From positions 1 through 37,780 of the forward strand of contig CAMDCE010000051.1 of assembly GCA_945889625.1 (NCBI GenBank): a stretch of DNA of 37,780 bases, given 5' to 3'. The notes beneath the pieces are model-generated. The model made no database searches. It was not told where the DNA came from and was given only the letters and a program-made list of their open reading frames with translations. The position numbers and the translations under genes are program-made. Shown here piece by piece: positions 16,054-23,812 of this stretch (its first letter is position 1; each line of letters opens with the position of its first letter). This DNA comes from Asaia bogorensis (lineage in GTDB: Bacteria > Pseudomonadota > Alphaproteobacteria > Reyranellales > Reyranellaceae).

Positions 16054-17342
16054 CTCACGACCTCCGTGACCTCGACGGGCGCGCCGGGCCGTTCGATGGT
16101 GCCCGGCACGGTTCTTTCCTGCCCGCCATCCTTGATGCGCACCTGAAAGGGAATCGCCGGCCGCTTCTCGCCATAGCGGTCGTACATGGTGACGACCACC
16201 CTGAATTTGCCCTTCGGCGCCTGACCGTCCGGCCAGTAGACATTCTCGACCGGCGTCAACGACTTGTTGTTCGACGAATTCATGTCGACGTCCAGCGTGC
16301 CGCCGCAACTGGCCTTGCGCGAGTAGTAGATTTCCGTGCCGTCCGGGCAGAAGACGTGGAGGTCGAGATCGGACGGGCCGTCCCAGACGAGCGAAATCTG
16401 CAGCTCGCCGGTCTTGGCCTGCTCGCGCTCCAGGCGCTTGTCGATATCCGACGGCGGATCGGGCGGCGGCGGCGCGGGCGGCGTGATGGCCGCCATGCGG
16501 CGCGCTTCGGTGGCGCACGCCACCTGCCGCTGCACGAGCTGTAGCTCGAGCTGCTGCGTGAGGTCGGTGAGCGTGCGCATGCGCTCTTCGTCCGTGACCG
16601 TGCGGGCGATTGCCGTGCTGGGACAGAAGGTGTTGCCGATGTGATGCAACACACCATAGCCCGGCAACGCCATACCGCAGGCCCGCAGCAGCATCCAGGC
16701 GATGATCAGCAGCAACAGCGTGAGTGCGATCCACAGCAGCCACCACCAGCCGCTGCGCCGCTCCTCGATGGCCATCGCCGGCGCCGAGGCGAGGACCGCC
16801 GCCGGTCGCTCGAACACCGGTGGCAGCGACGGCGTCGATGGCTGCGGCGTCGGCCGCACCATAACTTGCGGCAGCTCGCCGGCCCGGGCCGCCACATCGT
16901 TGGTATAGGCCCAACCCACGATCACCGGATGCCAGTTCTCGGGCTTGCCGATTTCGCGCGCGATGTAGATGTAGTTTTGCCGCGGCGATGGAATGGTCGT
17001 GGCGGCAAACAGTGCGTCGGCCGCGCCGTCGCCTGCCGCGCGCAGGCGCTCGCCCTCGCGTTGCAGGGTGGCCCACATCTCGTCGACGCTGGCCAGCACG
17101 GCCGTCTGTTCGTCGGCCGGCAGCGCGGCAAGCGGTGTGTAGGTCTTGCCGCCCGGGCCGTACCAATCGATCCGCTGACGATCGCGCGCCGGCACCGGTT
17201 CGGCGAAAAATAGCTGCAGATCGGTCGTCGCGCCGGAGAGACCCGCCAGACCTCCGGTCAGCCGACCATGGTCGCGATTCGTCGCCTGGCCCACGGGCCT
17301 CAGCCCGGCCAGCGGCGTCGATGCGATCCGCACGTTCTCCAC
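16050..17342 (-). CDS. SrfA-like N-domain, one-helix anchor (LLRACG) and DUF2135/YfaP-like C-domain
   Basis: A 430-residue protein. The N-terminal domain (1-170) has FAEPVPARD and RIDWYGPGG, closely resembling the product of 19369-20598 and, as I recall, SrfA proteins. A membrane helix near 200-228 ends in AWMLLRACG, followed by a Cys (NTFCP) and a short coiled coil with QQLELQLVQ. The C-domain (about 305-430) carries GELQISLVWDGPSDLDLHV, DVDMN and GKFRVVVTMYD, fitting DUF2135/YfaP-type beta domains. Start is GTG 17342, supported by GAGGAG 9 nt upstream and by alignment with the rightward paralogue (VENVRIASTP versus VESRLIASTP). It is the first gene of the leftward arm. The N-domain should be cytoplasmic and the C-domain periplasmic. 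Confidence 0.87.
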   Translation of the reverse strand: MENVRIASTPLAGLRPVGQATNRDHGRLTGGLAGLSGATTDLQLFFAEPVPARDRQRIDWYGPGGKTYTPLAALPADEQTAVLASVDEMWATLQREGERLRAAGDGAADALFAATTIPSPRQNYIYIAREIGKPENWHPVIVGWAYTNDVAARAGELPQVMVRPTPQPSTPSLPPVFERPAAVLASAPAMAIEERRSGWWWLLWIALTLLLLIIAWMLLRACGMALPGYGVLHHIGNTFCPSTAIARTVTDEERMRTLTDLTQQLELQLVQRQVACATEARRMAAITPPAPPPPDPPSDIDKRLEREQAKTGELQISLVWDGPSDLDLHVFCPDGTEIYYSRKASCGGTLDVDMNSSNNKSLTPVENVYWPDGQAPKGKFRVVVTMYDRYGEKRPAIPFQVRIKDGGQERTVPGTIERPGAPVEVTEVVR

Positions 17343-17559
17343 GCCTAAAACTCCTCGCCCGATCGGCCATTTCAGAGTCGGCGCATTCTCCCGGCCGACC
17401 TTGTTCGCAGGCCCGTTACTCTGGCATACGTTCGCCATGCCGTCGATTCTCAGGGGTCGCGGCGTGCCCGCCTTGACGGGTGTCGAACCTTCTCAGCAAG
17501 ATGTTTCACCGTGGGCCGCCAGACGGCGGTGCCATCCACGTTGGCCGGAGCGGATCGCG
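17343..17559. promoter_or_regulatory. Divergent intergenic region driving both arms of the srf-like locus
   Basis: These 217 bases separate the GTG of the leftward SrfA-like gene from the ATG of the rightward protease gene, and both arms are tightly packed from here. They must hold the main promoters. For the rightward gene a weak candidate is TTGACG (17473-17478) with CAAGAT 18 nt on (17497-17502). No clear leftward promoter or operator palindrome was recognised. The ribosome sites GAGGAG (leftward) and GGAG (17546-17549, rightward) mark the edges. Confidence 0.5.
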
Positions 17560-19341
17560 ATGCTGATCAGAACGAATGCGTTGCGCGCCTTGGTTGAAGC
17601 CGAAGTCGGCTCGACCCCTGTGACCGACAAATGGGGCGAAATCTCCACGATCCTGGGGCAGCGTTGTGGCAGCGACGTCGCGGCGCTGTTTGCCGAGCCG
17701 TCGATCTCGCGCTCCAACGGCACGTCCGAATCGATCGCGCGGTGGTATTCCGACGCCGACGGGCCGATCGTTAGCCTTTCCGCTCTCGACGCGGATGGGC
17801 GAGCGACGGTGGCGGCGCATCTGACGTCGCTGCTGTCGCGGCTCGATCCGGTTCTGCGCGACCCCGCGACCACTAACCTGATCGGCCCTTGCGTCCAGAT
17901 CCCCTCGATGGCCGACGTCATGGTCGTGGGCGGCCGGCCGGTGATCGTGAACTGGGGCTTCCTGCCGGAGGGCATCGCCGCCTCGCCGGCGCGCCGCGAA
18001 TCTCATTTCCGCACGACCCTCGGGCAATACCTGCCGGGCATCTCGGTGCCGCCGTTCAATGTCGGGCGCGGCCCCGCCGTCGCACCGGTGACGCCGATGG
18101 CGGCGGCCGCGGCGCCCGTAACCGCAGCGGCAACGGCTGCCACGGCAGGCCCGGCAGCGGCTTCGGTCGCACCGTCAGCGGTCGTCGTCGCCCGGACGTC
18201 GCGCTATCGCCCCTGGCTGCCGATCGCCGTTGCCACGGCGGTGGCGCTGATTGCCCTCCTGGTCCTGCTCATTCCCGGCGTTCTCATGTATCCCGACCAG
18301 AGCGTCGGCTCGGCGAACGACATCGAACTGCGCCGCCAGATGAACCGCACGCTCGAAGAGAAGGTCGGGCAACTGCGCAAGCAGTTGGACGAAGCGGTCT
18401 GCACGCCGCAGAATCCGGGAGGCGCCACGCCGATCCCCAGCGGGCCGCAGCAAACGCCCGTGCCACCAGGCCAGACGGCACCGGCACCCGGCAAGCAGGG
18501 CCAACTGGCGCCGCCACGGGCGCCGCCGGCGCCGGTTACCGGCGATGCAAGGCCGCTCAGCAACAGCGACCTGCTGGCGACCCTCGAGAACGCCACGGTC
18601 CTCGTGCTGGTCGCCTCGCCCGATCCGGCTGTCGGCGTGGAGAGCATCGGCTCGGGCTTTTTCGTCAATGACCGGCAGATCGTGACGAACCGCCATGTCG
18701 TGGCGTCCGCCCAACCCGGTCGCGTGTTCGTCGCGAACAAGACGCTGGCGCAGCCCGTGCCCGCCACCATCGTGGCCATGACGAGAGCGGCGCCGCAGAT
18801 GCGCGAGGACTTCGCCCTGCTGGAAATCGCGCGGCCGAGCGGCATCAGCGGCATGGCCTTGCCGGCAGCGACCGAACGCTTGAGCCCGGTGACGGCGGCA
18901 GGTTACACCGGGGCACTGCTCAGGGGTGACCAGGCCTTCACCCGCCTGCTCCAGGGCGACGTCGGCGCGATGCCGGACATGATCGTGACGCAGGGCATCG
19001 TGACGGTCATCCAGCAGAACAATGGCGTGCCGCTGGTCTTTCATACCGCGACGATCTCGGGCGGCAATTCCGGCGGGCCGCTGGCCGACGTCTGCGGCCG
19101 GCTGGTTGCGGTCAACACCTTCACGCGCAGCGATGGCCAGCGCCCGATCTCCTTCAACGGCGCACTCGGCGCGACCAGCGTCGCGGCCTTCCTGGAATCG
19201 GGCAATGTCGGCTTCACCAAGGTTTCCGGCATCTGCGAGGCGAGCGCACCGGCGGTGGCCGGGCCGACGACGACAGTCGCTGTGCCAGCCCCTGCCACGC
19301 CGGGGGTTCCGCCTGCGGCGCCCGCGGCAGGAGGCAAGTGA
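17560..19341 (+). CDS. Membrane-anchored trypsin-like serine protease with SrfA-like N-domain
   Basis: This 593-residue protein begins with a domain (1-170) that has the srf-type features FAEPSISR, ARWYSDADG and VNWGFLPEG. An Ala/Thr/Pro-rich linker follows, then one membrane helix (about 218-240, PIAVATAVALIALLVLLIPG), a short coiled coil and a Pro-rich linker (about 290-330). An S1 protease domain spans about 345-555, with an apparent full triad: His in TNRHVV (about 378), Asp in EDFALLEI (about 416) and Ser in SGGNSGGPL (about 504). DegP-like peptidases share this plan. Start ATG 17560 has GGAG 10 nt upstream. It leads the rightward arm. With N-in topology the protease faces the periplasm; its targets are unknown. 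Confidence 0.9.
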   Translation: MLIRTNALRALVEAEVGSTPVTDKWGEISTILGQRCGSDVAALFAEPSISRSNGTSESIARWYSDADGPIVSLSALDADGRATVAAHLTSLLSRLDPVLRDPATTNLIGPCVQIPSMADVMVVGGRPVIVNWGFLPEGIAASPARRESHFRTTLGQYLPGISVPPFNVGRGPAVAPVTPMAAAAAPVTAAATAATAGPAAASVAPSAVVVARTSRYRPWLPIAVATAVALIALLVLLIPGVLMYPDQSVGSANDIELRRQMNRTLEEKVGQLRKQLDEAVCTPQNPGGATPIPSGPQQTPVPPGQTAPAPGKQGQLAPPRAPPAPVTGDARPLSNSDLLATLENATVLVLVASPDPAVGVESIGSGFFVNDRQIVTNRHVVASAQPGRVFVANKTLAQPVPATIVAMTRAAPQMREDFALLEIARPSGISGMALPAATERLSPVTAAGYTGALLRGDQAFTRLLQGDVGAMPDMIVTQGIVTVIQQNNGVPLVFHTATISGGNSGGPLADVCGRLVAVNTFTRSDGQRPISFNGALGATSVAAFLESGNVGFTKVSGICEASAPAVAGPTTTVAVPAPATPGVPPAAPAAGGK

Positions 19342-19368
19342 GCCGCACCCGGGCCGGAGGATAATGCG

Positions 19369-20598
19369 GTGGAAAGCCGGCTCATCGCCTCCACACCGCT
19401 CGACGGACTGAAGCCGTTCGGCCGCTCGGCCGAGCGCGACCACGCCCAACTGGTGGCTTATCTCGCGACACATCCGGAATTGGCCCCCGACGGCCCGTCC
19501 CTGTTCGCCGAGCCGGTACCGGCGCGCGATGGCGGCCGCGTCGACTGGTACATCGCGGGCAGCCGTCCTTCGGTTGCCCTCGAAAGCCTCGATGACGCGC
19601 GACAGGCCGCGATCCTCGAACGGGTCAGGGCTCAGCTGTCGGCGATCCGCCAGGAGGGCGAGCGATTGCGCGCAGCGGGCAATCCGCTGGGCGCCGCGCT
19701 GATCGTGGCGAGCGAAACGCCGACCCCGCTCGCGCGATTTGTCCACGTTCTTCTGCCGGACGACGGCAAGGCCGAAGGCGAGATTCCCGTTGTCGTCTGC
19801 TGGGCCTACACCGACGATGCTCCGCGCCTGGCCGGCGCTGCGCCCCAGGTCATGGTGGGCGCGCCCCTGCCGCCGCGGTTCGTGCCGGAGCCGGCCGCCG
19901 AGTTCGTCTCGGCGCCGGCCGTGCCTGTTGTCGTGCAGAGCCGCTCAGCCTGGTGGTGGCCGCTGTGGCTGCTGCTCGCCATCCTGCTGCTCACCATTGC
20001 GTGGTTTCTGCTGCGCGCCTGCGGTGTCGCCTGGCCCGGAGACCCGGGGCAAGGGTTCCTCTATTGCCGGCCGGGCGCGGCGACGCTGGCTGCCGAGGTC
20101 GAGCGCGGCCGTGCGCTCGACGACACGGCGCGCCAGCTCGAACTGCAGCTCGTGCAGGCCCGCATCGCCTGCATCGCCGCCACGCCACCGCCGTTGCCCA
20201 AGGATCGCTGGCTCGGCAAGGATCTCTCGATCCTCGCCGGCTGCTGGTCGCTGGGCCGCGATACCCAGACCCTGGTGCTGAACGACACCGGCAAGGAGGA
20301 GCGCTGCACGGTGAAAACCGGCACCATCTGCTTCTCAGCCGACGGCACTGGCACGCGCGAGCAGGCAACCGAGTGCGGCGGCAAGCGTTTCTCCGTCTGC
20401 AAGGCCGGCATCAAGGCACGCTTCACCGAGGCCGGCGCGCTGGAAACCGAACAGCCCGACGTCAAGTGCGAGCCCGCGACCATCACCTGGCACAGCAATC
20501 CCAACCGGCTGACCTGCAAGAGGGTGGACGACGGCACGGCGCTGTGCCGCGACGGCGACAACTTCGAGCACGAATTTCGCCGGAAGGCGACGCCTTGA
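19369..20598 (+). CDS. SrfA-like anchor protein with 8-Cys C-terminal domain
   Basis: The 409-residue product has the same N-domain as the leftward SrfA-like protein: IASTPLDGLKPFGRS, LFAEPVPARD, RVDWYIAG, EGERLRAAG and VCWAYTDD are near-matches. A Trp-rich helix (about 193-219) ends AWFLLRACG. Then come QLELQLVQ, a short linker and a C-domain starting LSILAGCW that contains eight cysteines (GCW, ERC, TIC, TEC, SVC, VKC, LTC, ALC). The next gene's product repeats this pattern, including NFEHEFRR at the end. Start is GTG 19369, with GGAGG 8 nt upstream, 27 nt after the protease gene. The Cys-rich part suggests disulfides, hence the periplasm. Confidence 0.87.
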   Translation: MESRLIASTPLDGLKPFGRSAERDHAQLVAYLATHPELAPDGPSLFAEPVPARDGGRVDWYIAGSRPSVALESLDDARQAAILERVRAQLSAIRQEGERLRAAGNPLGAALIVASETPTPLARFVHVLLPDDGKAEGEIPVVVCWAYTDDAPRLAGAAPQVMVGAPLPPRFVPEPAAEFVSAPAVPVVVQSRSAWWWPLWLLLAILLLTIAWFLLRACGVAWPGDPGQGFLYCRPGAATLAAEVERGRALDDTARQLELQLVQARIACIAATPPPLPKDRWLGKDLSILAGCWSLGRDTQTLVLNDTGKEERCTVKTGTICFSADGTGTREQATECGGKRFSVCKAGIKARFTEAGALETEQPDVKCEPATITWHSNPNRLTCKRVDDGTALCRDGDNFEHEFRRKATP

Positions 20599-20647
20599 GT
20601 GCCGCGCCGAGCCGTCTCCCGCTGATCCCCGTCGCGGCCGCGGCGCC

Positions 20648-21400
20648 ATGACAAGGTCGCGCACTGCCTGGCTGTTGTGGCTGGCCTTCGTCCTGCTGGT
20701 CGCCGCCACGATGATCATATTGCTGCGCGCCTGCGGTCTGCTGATGCCGGCCTGGGGCTGGAACTTCTGCCCCGCCACGCCACCGGCGTTGTCGGTCGAG
20801 ACCGAGCGCGGCGAAGAGCTGAGCAAGCTTGCCCGCCAGCTCGAACTCGAGCTCGCCCGGAAGAATCTCGAATGCGCGAGCATCCCGCCGCCACCACCAC
20901 CGCCGCTCGAACTGCCGACCGAGCCCGGCCCCATCCGCCCGCAACAGACCGCCGAGCTCAAGCCGCCGCCCGAACCGCCCAAGCCCCCGCCGCCCTTGCC
21001 GGCCGATCGCTGGAACAAGAAGGATCTCAGCCTGCTCAAGGGATGCTGGCAGCTCGGCAAGGAGGCGCGGACCAACATGGCCAGGGGCAGTGGCGGGATC
21101 GAGCTTTGCACGGTTCAAGCCGGCACGATCTGCTTCGGCGAGGACGGCCGGGGCCAGCGCGAGCAGAACTCGCGTTGCCAGTCGACCGGCGCCTATAGCT
21201 GCAAGGCCCCCATCACGGCGACCTTCGGCGATGGCGGGACACTGCGCACGACCCAGCCCAAGGTGACCTGTACACCGTCCTCGATCACCTGGAACTCCAC
21301 GCCGAACTATCTCAGCTGCCGGCGGGTCAATGACGCGCTGGCGCTCTGCAAGGACACGCTGAACTTCGAGCATGAATTCCGCCGCAGGGACGGACCATGA
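20648..21400 (+). CDS. Short LLRACG anchor protein with 8-Cys C-terminal domain
   Basis: This 250-residue protein lacks the SrfA-like N-domain and starts almost directly with a membrane helix (about 6-30) ending IILLRACG. WNFCPAT follows, then a coiled coil (ERGEELSKLARQLELELARK), a Pro-rich linker (PLELPTEPGPIRPQQTAELK) and a C-domain from LSLLKGCW to NFEHEFRR. That C-domain parallels the C-terminus of the preceding gene product, with the cysteines in register. Basic residues (MTRSR) before the helix suggest N-in, C-out topology. ATG 20648 lies 49 nt after the previous stop. The next gene starts inside its TGA (ATGA overlap). The function is unknown. Confidence 0.85.
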   Translation: MTRSRTAWLLWLAFVLLVAATMIILLRACGLLMPAWGWNFCPATPPALSVETERGEELSKLARQLELELARKNLECASIPPPPPPPLELPTEPGPIRPQQTAELKPPPEPPKPPPPLPADRWNKKDLSLLKGCWQLGKEARTNMARGSGGIELCTVQAGTICFGEDGRGQREQNSRCQSTGAYSCKAPITATFGDGGTLRTTQPKVTCTPSSITWNSTPNYLSCRRVNDALALCKDTLNFEHEFRRRDGP

Positions 21401-22164
21401 CAGGCCGCGCCGGAGGCTCGCCTGTTGCCGTCGCGCTGTGGGCGGGCTTCGTCGCGGTCGTCGCTGCCGCCGGAGTCGTCCTGCTGCCCGCCTGCGGAAT
21501 GTCGATGTCGGTTGCCGTCGCGCTGCCGGCCTTCGGCTGGGACTTCTGTCCCGCCATGCCGCCCGCGCTCTCGGCCGAGACCGAGCGTGCTGCGACGCTC
21601 AGCAGGCTTGCCCGGCAGCTCGAACTCGAACTGGCGCGCAAGAACCTCGCCTGTGCCAGCATTCCACCGCCGGTGCCGCCACCGCTCGAACTGCCGACCC
21701 AGCCCGGCCCGGCGCGGCCGCAGCAGACCGCCGCCCTGAAACCGCCACCTCCCCCGCCTAAACCGTCGGAACTTGAGGAGCGGCTGAAGCGGGAGAATGC
21801 GCGAACCGGCGAGCTGCAGATTTCCCTTGTCTGGGACGGCAAGTCCGACCTCGACCTCCACGTCACCTGCCCCGATGGCAAGGAGATCTATTTTGCAAGC
21901 CCGGTGGGTTGCGGTGGCACGCTGGACGTCGACATGAACAACGCGAAGCATTCGGAAACGCCGGTCGAGAACATCTTCTGGCCTCAGGGGCAGGTACCGA
22001 GGGGGAAGTTCAAGATCAGCGTCAAACTCTATAACCGACGAGTCGACCCGCGGCCGTCGATTTCCTTCAAGGTACGTATCAAGGACGGCTCAAGAGAAAG
22101 GATATTCCCGGCAACGCTCGAAAGTGAGAAGCAGATGGTTGAGGTGACGGAGTTCACGAGATGA
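21397..22164 (+). CDS. Short anchor protein with DUF2135/YfaP-like C-domain
   Basis: A 255-residue protein. An N-terminal helix ends VVLLPACG, a variant of LLRACG, followed by GWDFCPAM and a coiled coil (LARQLELELARKNLACAS). A linker nearly identical to its neighbours' comes next (PLELPTQPGPARPQQTAALK). The C-domain (about 128-255) has GELQISLVWDGKSDLDLHV, GCGGTLDVDMN and GKFKISVKLYN and closely matches the C-terminus of the leftward SrfA-like protein. This gene therefore joins the short anchor type to the same beta domain used in the opposite arm. Both ends overlap neighbouring genes by ATGA, so expression should be coupled. Confidence 0.86.
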   Translation: MTGRAGGSPVAVALWAGFVAVVAAAGVVLLPACGMSMSVAVALPAFGWDFCPAMPPALSAETERAATLSRLARQLELELARKNLACASIPPPVPPPLELPTQPGPARPQQTAALKPPPPPPKPSELEERLKRENARTGELQISLVWDGKSDLDLHVTCPDGKEIYFASPVGCGGTLDVDMNNAKHSETPVENIFWPQGQVPRGKFKISVKLYNRRVDPRPSISFKVRIKDGSRERIFPATLESEKQMVEVTEFTR

Positions 22165-22889
22165 GGCCAGGCTGGTTCTCGCGCCTGTTTTCCTACGCCC
22201 TGTGGGCGGCCTTCGCGGCTGTCGTGATTGTCGTGGGCGTCGTGCTGCTGCGCGCCTGCGGTCTCCTGGCGCCGCTCTCGGGCGTATTGCCGGGTCTCGG
22301 CTGGAATTTCTGCCGAGTCGCGCCGTCGGCGCTCGCGGTTGAAGCCGACCGCACCGAGTATCTCGGCAGGCTCGCTCGCCAGCTCGAACTCGAAATTGCC
22401 CGCAAGAACCTGCAATGTGTGAGCCTTCCGCCGCCGCCTCAGCCCGCGCCGACGACACCGCAAGAGAAGGCCGAGGCCCCACCGCCGCCGACACCGCCTC
22501 CTCCGGAGCCGCAGCTCAAGATCCCGGACAAGCCGAACGAGGATTATTCGTTCCTCAAGGGCTGCTGGCGCAGCGATCCGTTCAAGCATACGCCGACCCA
22601 CCAGCCGGGCATCTCGACCTACTGCTTCGACGACAAGGGCAACGGCCAGCTCGAGTACACCCGGCCGGGCCAGCCGGGCTATTCGTGCCGCACCACGGCG
22701 CAGGCGCGTTTCGAAGGCCAGGAGCTTCGCGTTCGCGATGCCGACGGCAAGTGCAGCGACGGCGGCCAGTGGTACGCCGACGAGCTGAAATGCCAGCGCG
22801 GCGCAGGCGATATCGCACAATGCGGCGGCAGCTCGAACACGCCATCGGGACCGCATAGCTGGACGGTCCGCATGAACCGGGTGCCATGA
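22161..22889 (+). CDS. Short LLRACG anchor protein with 6-Cys C-terminal domain (paralogue 1)
   Basis: This 242-residue protein has an N-terminal helix ending VVLLRACG, then GWNFCRVA, a coiled coil (LARQLELEIARKNLQC) and a Pro-rich linker. The C-domain starts YSFLKGCWRSDPF and includes ISTYCFDDKGNGQLEY and GAGDIAQCGG. Six cysteines there (GCW, TYC, YSC, GKC, LKC, AQC) are conserved in the next gene product. The GCW opening also resembles the 8-Cys domains, suggesting distant kinship. As far as I recall, SrfA-family C-termini have a similar FLxGxW...YxF...GxG layout; this should be tested. Start ATG 22161 overlaps the previous stop. Confidence 0.85.
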   Translation: MRPGWFSRLFSYALWAAFAAVVIVVGVVLLRACGLLAPLSGVLPGLGWNFCRVAPSALAVEADRTEYLGRLARQLELEIARKNLQCVSLPPPPQPAPTTPQEKAEAPPPPTPPPPEPQLKIPDKPNEDYSFLKGCWRSDPFKHTPTHQPGISTYCFDDKGNGQLEYTRPGQPGYSCRTTAQARFEGQELRVRDADGKCSDGGQWYADELKCQRGAGDIAQCGGSSNTPSGPHSWTVRMNRVP

Positions 22890-22945
22890 GCCGGCCATGA
22901 TCCTGCGCAAGATCGGCGCATGATCCTGCAAAGGGCCCTGCAGCG

Positions 22946-23728
22946 GTGAGCGACCGCGACCGGAGACGGCGTCTGTCCTACGCGCCGTTGTCTTACGCGC
23001 TATGGATGGCGTTCGCCGCGACCGTCGTTGTCTCGGGGGTCGTGCTGTTGCGCGCCTGCGGACTGCTGTCCCCGCTTGCCATGGCGATACCGCTCCTGGG
23101 CTGGAACTTCTGCCCCTCCGCGCCGCTGGCGCTGTCCGCCGAGACCGAGCGCGGCGCAGCGCTGGCCAAGATCGCCGGGCAACTCGAACTCGAGCTTGCC
23201 CGCAAGAACCTCGAGTGTGCGAGCCTTCCACCGCAGGCGCCGACGCCGCTCGAACTGCCGACCGAAGCAGGACCGCCACGCCCACAGCAGACCGCCGCGC
23301 TCAAGCCGCCACCTCCGCCGCCGCCCAAACCGGAGCCGCCGTCGCCGGTCCTCAAGATGCCGGACAAGCCGACCGAGGATCTTTCGTTCCTCAAGGGCTG
23401 CTGGCGCACCGACCCCTTCCAGCATTCGCCAACGCATTCGCCGGGCGTCTCGCGCTACTGCTTCGACGAAAAGGGAAATGGCCAGCTCGAATTCCGGAGG
23501 CCGAGCAACCCCGGCTACGCCTGTCGTGCACCGGCACGGGCGCGCTACGAGGGCCAGCAGCTTCGGATTCGCGATTCCGACACGAGGTGCACCGATGGCA
23601 GCCAGTGGTTTGCCGACTCGCTCGAGTGTCGCCGCGGCGCCGGCGACATCGCGCAATGCAGCGGCACAGCGAACAACGGCCGGGGTGGAACGGACAGCTG
23701 GAGCTCGCGCCTGAACCGGGTGAACTGA
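22946..23728 (+). CDS. Short LLRACG anchor protein with 6-Cys C-terminal domain (paralogue 2)
   Basis: The 260-residue product opens with a basic segment (DRDRRRRLSY). A helix ends VVLLRACG, followed by GWNFCPSA, a coiled coil (KIAGQLELELARKNLEC) and the linker PLELPTEAGPPRPQQTAALK. The C-domain runs from LSFLKGCWRTDPF through SRYCFDEKGNGQLEF to GAGDIAQCSG and matches the preceding gene, with six cysteines in register. Start is GTG 22946, weakly supported by AAAGGG about 9-15 nt upstream; the 56-nt gap to the previous gene has no terminator. It ends the rightward arm, and 10 nt after its stop lies half-repeat D. Confidence 0.84.
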   Translation: MSDRDRRRRLSYAPLSYALWMAFAATVVVSGVVLLRACGLLSPLAMAIPLLGWNFCPSAPLALSAETERGAALAKIAGQLELELARKNLECASLPPQAPTPLELPTEAGPPRPQQTAALKPPPPPPPKPEPPSPVLKMPDKPTEDLSFLKGCWRTDPFQHSPTHSPGVSRYCFDEKGNGQLEFRRPSNPGYACRAPARARYEGQQLRIRDSDTRCTDGSQWFADSLECRRGAGDIAQCSGTANNGRGGTDSWSSRLNRVN

Positions 23729-23738
23729 CGAACGAACT

Positions 23739-23800
23739 AAAGCGCGAGGACTTTCACTCGAATCGCGCCGTCGGCCCAGCTCCCGCAGTTAAAGCGCGAT
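23739..23800. repeat. Half copy (D) of the family 1 repeat
   Basis: The sequence AAAGCGCGAGGACTTTCACT, continuing through GCGCCGTCGGCCCAGCTC, reproduces the gene-proximal arm of family 1 in reverse complement. It then ends with CCCGCAG and GCGCGAT from the other arm. It sits 10 nt after the stop of the last rightward srf gene and 12 nt before the convergent VOC gene stop. Its orientation relative to the preceding stop is the same as in the full copies. Confidence 0.7.
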
Positions 23801-23812
23801 AGCTAGCGCGCT

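Noticed and set aside
12892..17370. A single 1492-codon leftward frame suggesting a giant SrfB fusion protein.
   Set aside because: The part upstream of 16053 is compositionally shadow-like and overlaps, in another frame, the well-supported SrfA-like gene whose stop overlaps ATG 16053. SrfB homology begins at 16053.
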